A stretch of DNA of 10,231 nt from JBDSYA01 sp039925865. GTDB lineage: Bacteria > Bacteroidota > Ignavibacteria > Tepidaquicellales > Tepidaquicellaceae. The position numbers and the translations under genes were made by a program. Below the pieces are notes generated by a model that was given only the letters and a program-made list of their open reading frames with translations, had not been told where the DNA came from and did no database searches. Positions 7,365 to 10,231 of this stretch are shown piece after piece. Every line of letters begins with the position of its first letter. Position 1 is the first letter of the stretch. The stretch spans positions 1 through 10,231 of the forward strand of contig JBDSYA010000150.1 in assembly GCA_039925865.1 (NCBI GenBank). Reading direction: 5' to 3'.

Positions 7365-8720
7365 TCAAGAGGACTTAAACATTAAATACAATCCAAGACA
7401 TCCTATGATAATATTTGCGATCCACATTCCTGTAAACGGACCCACCAATCCCCTGTCAGCAAGCTTTTCACCTCCTATAAGACAAGCCCAGTATAAAAGA
7501 AAAAATAAAAGTGATAGTCCGGCTGCAATTCCGAATCCACCTTTTCGTACTCTATATCCCAAAGGTGCACCTACCAGCACAAAAATAACACATGCAAAAG
7601 GAATAGAATATTTTTTGTAAATCTCAACCTCGTAAGAATCGATTTGTTTTTCAAGCTGTGCAGACATGACACCTAAATTTTTAAATTCATTTTGCTTATA
7701 CATAAAAAGCAATATGTAATTTTTCAGACTGTCATATGCTGAGACCGGTTTAATACCAATAGTTTTCGGATCACCGGAAATACTTTTAACAACAACCGAA
7801 TCATCTTTTTTAAATATTGTATCAGTAAATTTTATATTCTGAAATTTTTTAATATCACGGTTAAGGTTTTCAAAAAACTTTTCATCTAAATTTTCACGCG
7901 CTATTTTTAAACTATCGACGACGCTGTTCATTGCCTGCGCAGATAACTCCCTGTCGCCTCTTGAAAATGTATTTTCATTTGATGCTTTAAATCCAAATCC
8001 TTCAGCATCAAAAGTAAGCCTATGCCGGTCAAATTTTATTTTTCTGTAGTTGTTATTGATATCCAGAAGATCCAGCTGATGTATCTCACCGTCGTTAAGG
8101 TTCATGATGACCTTTTTAAAATCACTTGTAAAACTTATATCTCCGCTTTTTGCAGTTAAAAGATTTCTATTCTCAGATTTCGAATAATCGTAAATATATA
8201 TTCCTTCGATATTATTGTTATTAGGAAATGTTTTCTTTACAAGGATCTGAACACCGTTAAGATCATTCGAAAATTGTCCCGGCTCAAGAATAAAAGTCGG
8301 CTTAGTCTTTGAAATATCATAAAGTAAAATCCTTGCTTTATGATTGGCTTCCGGAAGTATATCGTTATTGAACCGTATCATCAGATAAAATATTATGAAT
8401 GAAAATATTATAAGCGGAATCATAAGCCTTGTTAAACTTATCCCGCTTGCTTTCATAATTGTTATTTCATTTGTTGACGACAGATTTCCAAAAGTCATCA
8501 ATGATGAGACTAACATTGCCATTGGCACCGCAAGTGTCAGCATCCATGCGAGATTGAGAGAGATCAGCTGTATAATTACCCACAAACTCAAACCTTTTCC
8601 TACAAACTGATCAAGTGACTTTATCAGAAATTGAAATAAGAAAATAAATATAACGACAGCCAGTGCGAATATAAATGGTGCGATCAGTGACTTTACTATG
8701 TACCTGTCTATTAAGTTCAT
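7365..8720 (-). CDS. LptF/LptG-family (YjgP/YjgQ) lipopolysaccharide export permease
   Basis: Inner-membrane permease of 451 residues of the LptB2FG ABC transporter, which extracts lipopolysaccharide from the inner membrane for transport by the Lpt bridge. Three N-terminal membrane segments (about 10-33, 48-73, 98-116) are followed by a periplasmic domain (about 120-365) and three C-terminal segments (about 368-388, 396-416, 427-447), the standard family topology. Family signatures are the start NLIDRYIVKSLIAPF, the coupling region NEITIMKASGISL, the element following TM3 (NNDILPEANHKAR), and PFACVIFVLVGAPLG with RVRKGG. LptF and LptG are too alike to separate here. The ATG at 8720 directly abuts a tandem array: the bases before it are ACACACTCA, with no Shine-Dalgarno. 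The SRP RNA gene follows 53 bp downstream. Confidence 0.92.
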   Translation of the reverse strand: MNLIDRYIVKSLIAPFIFALAVVIFIFLFQFLIKSLDQFVGKGLSLWVIIQLISLNLAWMLTLAVPMAMLVSSLMTFGNLSSTNEITIMKASGISLTRLMIPLIIFSFIIFYLMIRFNNDILPEANHKARILLYDISKTKPTFILEPGQFSNDLNGVQILVKKTFPNNNNIEGIYIYDYSKSENRNLLTAKSGDISFTSDFKKVIMNLNDGEIHQLDLLDINNNYRKIKFDRHRLTFDAEGFGFKASNENTFSRGDRELSAQAMNSVVDSLKIARENLDEKFFENLNRDIKKFQNIKFTDTIFKKDDSVVVKSISGDPKTIGIKPVSAYDSLKNYILLFMYKQNEFKNLGVMSAQLEKQIDSYEVEIYKKYSIPFACVIFVLVGAPLGYRVRKGGFGIAAGLSLLFFLLYWACLIGGEKLADRGLVGPFTGMWIANIIIGCLGLYLMFKSS

Positions 8721-8721
8721 T

Positions 8722-8842
8722 GAGTGTGTTGAGTGTGTTGAGTGTGTTGAGTGTATAGAGTGTGTTGAGTGTGTTGAGTGTGTTGAGTGTATAGAGTGTG
8801 TGGAGTGTTTGGAGTGTTTGGAGTGTTTGGAGTGTATAGAGT
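8722..8842 (+). repeat. 9-bp tandem array 1 (GAGTGTNNN on the + strand)
   Basis: Thirteen full 9-bp units plus GAGT. The fixed part GAGTGT is invariant in all 13; the last three bases run GTT x3, ATA, GTT x3, ATA, GTG, TTG x3, ATA. This shows a higher-order unit of four repeats (36 bp), present twice exactly and once in altered form. The array fills the gap between the four-helix-bundle stop (8848) and the permease ATG (8720). Its orientation is opposite to arrays 2 and 3. Confidence 0.97.
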
Positions 8843-8847
8843 CATTA

Positions 8848-9210
8848 TCATGAATTTAAAGATTTAATTAATCCGGATATAATTTTTGAGATTTCTGTAC
8901 ATTTGTTATAAAGATTGTCAAATACTTCCTTCGCAATGTAATTAACGTCGAGAGAAATGTATAATGCTGATTGAACTTCTGCAATTGAACCGTGAGCAAA
9001 AAATAAAAACTGTTGAAATTCTTTATGAGTTCTTCTTCCAAAACCCTCAGCAATATTTAGCATTATAGAAATTGCAGCCCTTCGGATTTGATCCTTCAAA
9101 GGAAAATCTCTATTAAATAATCCTTCTGAAGTAATTGAGTAAATTTCTTTGACAACATTTCTTGCTCTTTGCCAGCAAATTAAATCTTCAAACTTTTCAA
9201 TCTTTGCCAT
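8848..9210 (-). CDS. Four-helix-bundle protein, S23 / 23S-rRNA-intervening-sequence family
   Basis: Small protein of 120 residues, the normal family length, predicted to fold as an antiparallel four-helix bundle. Family landmarks are KFEDLICWQRAR (6-17), PLKDQIRRAAISIMLNIAEGFGRR (37-60), KEFQQFLFFAHGSIAEVQSAL (63-83) and the last helix ending SGLIKSL (112-118). Relatives are encoded inside 23S rRNA intervening sequences of Leptospira and Coxiella, and the fold is shared by Avd, the accessory protein of diversity-generating retroelements; these form basic pentameric barrels that can bind nucleic acid. No rRNA, reverse transcriptase or template repeat is visible here. The gene lies between array 1 (5 bp beyond its stop) and array 2 (85 bp before its start) in inverted orientation. 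The surrounding repeats suggest a repeat-linked or mobile gene; its function is unknown. Confidence 0.9.
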   Translation of the reverse strand: MAKIEKFEDLICWQRARNVVKEIYSITSEGLFNRDFPLKDQIRRAAISIMLNIAEGFGRRTHKEFQQFLFFAHGSIAEVQSALYISLDVNYIAKEVFDNLYNKCTEISKIISGLIKSLNS

Positions 9211-9295
9211 TATACTTAAGAATTTTATAAATTTTTATTCAATTTATAAAACCTTAATTACAATAATCTATTACAAACCTTATGTAAGACAAAAC
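9211..9295 (-). other. AT-rich leader of the four-helix-bundle gene
   Basis: This 85-bp stretch between array 2 and the ATG at 9210 is very AT-rich. It contains TTTATAAA twice in direct orientation, about 18 bp apart (9251-9244 and 9233-9226). It probably holds the promoter of the gene, but I cannot pick a convincing -35/-10 pair. No hairpin or conserved RNA is apparent. Confidence 0.3.
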
Positions 9296-9340
9296 AATAC
9301 ACTCCATACACTCCATACACTCTACACACTCCACACACTA
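9296..9340 (-). repeat. 9-bp tandem array 2 (GAGTGTNNN on the - strand)
   Basis: Five units read on the - strand from 9340: TAGTGTGTG (first base changed), GAGTGTGTA, GAGTGTATG, GAGTGTATG, GAGTGTATT. The TAG of the first unit is the stop codon of the DoxX-like gene. The motif is that of arrays 1 and 3, but inverted relative to array 1, so the four-helix-bundle gene lies between inverted repeats. Confidence 0.93.
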
Positions 9341-9799
9341 TAATAATTTATTATCTCTGTTTCTTACTGATCCCCCAATCACGAGAGCTGCGGAAATTAT
9401 CAGAAGATTTTTAATAATATACTGACCTTCAATAGTTGGTGCGTATGGAAACATTCCCTGTTGAAAAGTGACGCCGGTGAGAATTACCAGAGGCATAAAT
9501 GTTCCCACCATCTGCATTGCCAAAAGCGCTATTGCTATCCTTAACGTTTTTTTAAAAAGGAAGCATACTCCAATTATTACTTCCCAGTATCCAATGATCT
9601 TTAGCCAGGTATCTGTGTCAAATAGCGGCATCCAGTTAACTGTTGCTTTTACCAAACCTGCTGCCGGAGAAATATCCAGAACTTTAAGCAAGCCAAACCA
9701 TACAAAAATAATTGCAAGTGAAATTTGCAATGCCTTAACTCCATGACGATTCATGAATCCGGAAATGCTTCTGTCTATTTTATCAGCGTCTAATGTCAA
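9338..9799 (-). CDS. DoxX-like four-transmembrane protein
   Basis: Small integral membrane protein of 153 residues of the DoxX / YkgB-like type. Four membrane segments are visible at about 21-41, 64-82, 86-108 and 127-145. Typical features are SLAIIFVWFGLLKVLDISPA, followed by a loop and GYWEVIIGVCFLF. Members have been linked to respiratory or thiosulfate-oxidising complexes or to envelope stress, but most are uncharacterised, so no reaction is assigned. The start is TTG (9799-9797): no ATG lies upstream before the in-frame stop at 9814-9812, and the residues between the TTG and the first internal ATG (9754) look like the conserved N-terminal helix (DKIDRSISGFMNRHG). If the internal ATG is used the protein has 138 residues. 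Its TAG stop is part of array 2, and array 3 begins 25 bp upstream of its start. Confidence 0.85.
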   Translation of the reverse strand: MTLDADKIDRSISGFMNRHGVKALQISLAIIFVWFGLLKVLDISPAAGLVKATVNWMPLFDTDTWLKIIGYWEVIIGVCFLFKKTLRIAIALLAMQMVGTFMPLVILTGVTFQQGMFPYAPTIEGQYIIKNLLIISAALVIGGSVRNRDNKLL

Positions 9800-9824
9800 A
9801 AGAAATTGTAATTAAAATTTAGCA

Positions 9825-10103
9825 GCACTCTATGCACTCAATACACTCTATACACTCAATACACTCTATAAACTCAATACAATCTATACACTCTATACAC
9901 TCTATACTCTCTATACTCTCTATACACTCTATACACTCTATACTCTCAACACTCTATACACTCAACACTCTATACACTCTATACACTCTATACACTCTAT
10001 ACACTCTATACACTCTATACACTCTATACACTCTATACACTCTATACACTCTATACACTCTATACACTCTATACACTCTATACACTCTATACACTCAACA
10101 CTC
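9825..10103 (-). repeat. 9-bp tandem array 3 (GAGTGTATA on the - strand)
   Basis: About 31 units plus a partial one. On the + strand the unit reads TATACACTC. Units from 9971 to 10096 are 14 identical copies; from 9831 to 9970 copies vary (AATACACTC, TATACTCTC, TATAAACTC, AATACAATC, TATGCACTC). Three shortened 7-bp units AACACTC lie at 9948-9954, 9964-9970 and 10097-10103. The array fills almost all of the gap between kbl and the DoxX-like gene, and overlaps the last codons of kbl. The stretch from 9800 to 9824 before the DoxX start is AT-rich without a clear promoter. No RNA gene is visible. Confidence 0.97.
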
Positions 10104-10231
10104 GAAGTTCTTTTCCAACTTTCACAAAAGCCTTTATACATTTATCAAGGTCTTCTCTTGAATGTGCCGCAGACAATTGAACTCTGATCCTCGCTTTTCC
10201 TTTAGCAACAACCGGATAAAAAAATCCGATA
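10087..10231 (-). CDS. kbl: Glycine C-acetyltransferase (2-amino-3-ketobutyrate CoA ligase), C-terminal end
   Basis: Only the last 47 residues are in the window; the gene continues past the right edge. The PLP-dependent enzyme cleaves 2-amino-3-ketobutyrate with CoA to glycine and acetyl-CoA in threonine breakdown, usually together with threonine dehydrogenase (Tdh). The sequence G-F-F-Y-P-V-V-A-K-G-K-A-R-I-R-V-Q-L-S-A-A-H-S followed by CIKAFVKVGKEL aligns by eye with the end of E. coli Kbl (KGQARIRTQMSAAHT ... AFTRIGKQLGVIA). Related alpha-oxoamine synthases (BioF, HemA, SPT) share the fold, but this C-terminus fits Kbl best. The last codons, GTG TTG AGT GTA TAG, are made of the 9-bp tandem repeat: the array overlaps the coding sequence and supplies the stop codon. 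Length matches the E. coli end within one residue, so the gene does not look truncated. Confidence 0.85.
   Translation of the reverse strand, partial: IGFFYPVVAKGKARIRVQLSAAHSREDLDKCIKAFVKVGKELRVLSV

Noticed and set aside
8848..9210. Diversity-generating retroelement, suggested by the Avd-like fold
   Set aside because: No reverse transcriptase, template/variable repeat pair or C-type-lectin target gene is visible. The family landmarks fit the S23 type better.
8848..9210. 23S rRNA intervening sequence
   Set aside because: The neighbours are protein genes and no rRNA sequence flanks the four-helix-bundle gene.
8722..10103. CRISPR array
   Set aside because: The units are 9 bp and contiguous with no spacers, and no cas genes are present. 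It is a plain tandem repeat.
9832..10161. Open frame on the + strand of 109 codons, mainly repeated HSI then YTL
   Set aside because: It is a translation of the 9-bp array, which has no stops in + strand frames, and its end is antisense to the real kbl 3' end. There is no start context or family match.

Overview
The window is AT-rich and compact, and looks like the chromosome of a Bacteroidota/Ignavibacteria-type bacterium. The clues are a fused alpha-beta E1 of a 2-oxoacid dehydrogenase, a large TPR lipoprotein, gene starts without clear Shine-Dalgarno sequences, and an S23-type four-helix-bundle gene. The phylum call is inference from gene types and style, not from a marker gene.

Layout: one gene lies on the + strand, the 2-oxoacid dehydrogenase E1 (1-1689, 5' end outside the window). 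Everything else is on the - strand and converges on it. Read in the direction of transcription, from the right edge: the last 47 codons of kbl (10231-10087), a long 9-bp tandem array, a DoxX-like membrane protein (9799-9338), a short 9-bp array, a four-helix-bundle protein (9210-8848), a third 9-bp array in the opposite orientation, an LptF/LptG-family permease (8720-7365), the small SRP RNA with its own terminator (7311-7208), a Gfo/Idh/MocA oxidoreductase (7191-6184), a PhoB/PhoR-like two-component pair (6146-5433 and 5412-4324), and an 825-residue TPR lipoprotein (4204-1727).

How the parts relate: the permease (lipopolysaccharide export), the TPR lipoprotein, the DoxX-like protein and the sensor kinase are all envelope proteins. 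Kbl and E1 are catabolic enzymes. The SRP RNA is a housekeeping gene missing from a protein-only reading of the window.

The most unusual part is 8722-10103. Three consecutive intergenic gaps are filled by arrays of one 9-bp unit, GAGTGTNNN (mostly GAGTGTATA). The arrays touch or overlap the ends of the neighbouring genes: they supply the TAG stops of kbl and the DoxX-like gene and run up to the ATG of the permease. The four-helix-bundle gene sits between two arrays in inverted orientation, so arrays plus gene look like a small cassette with repeat ends. I consider this the best candidate for an undescribed system; its function and mobility are not shown by the sequence.
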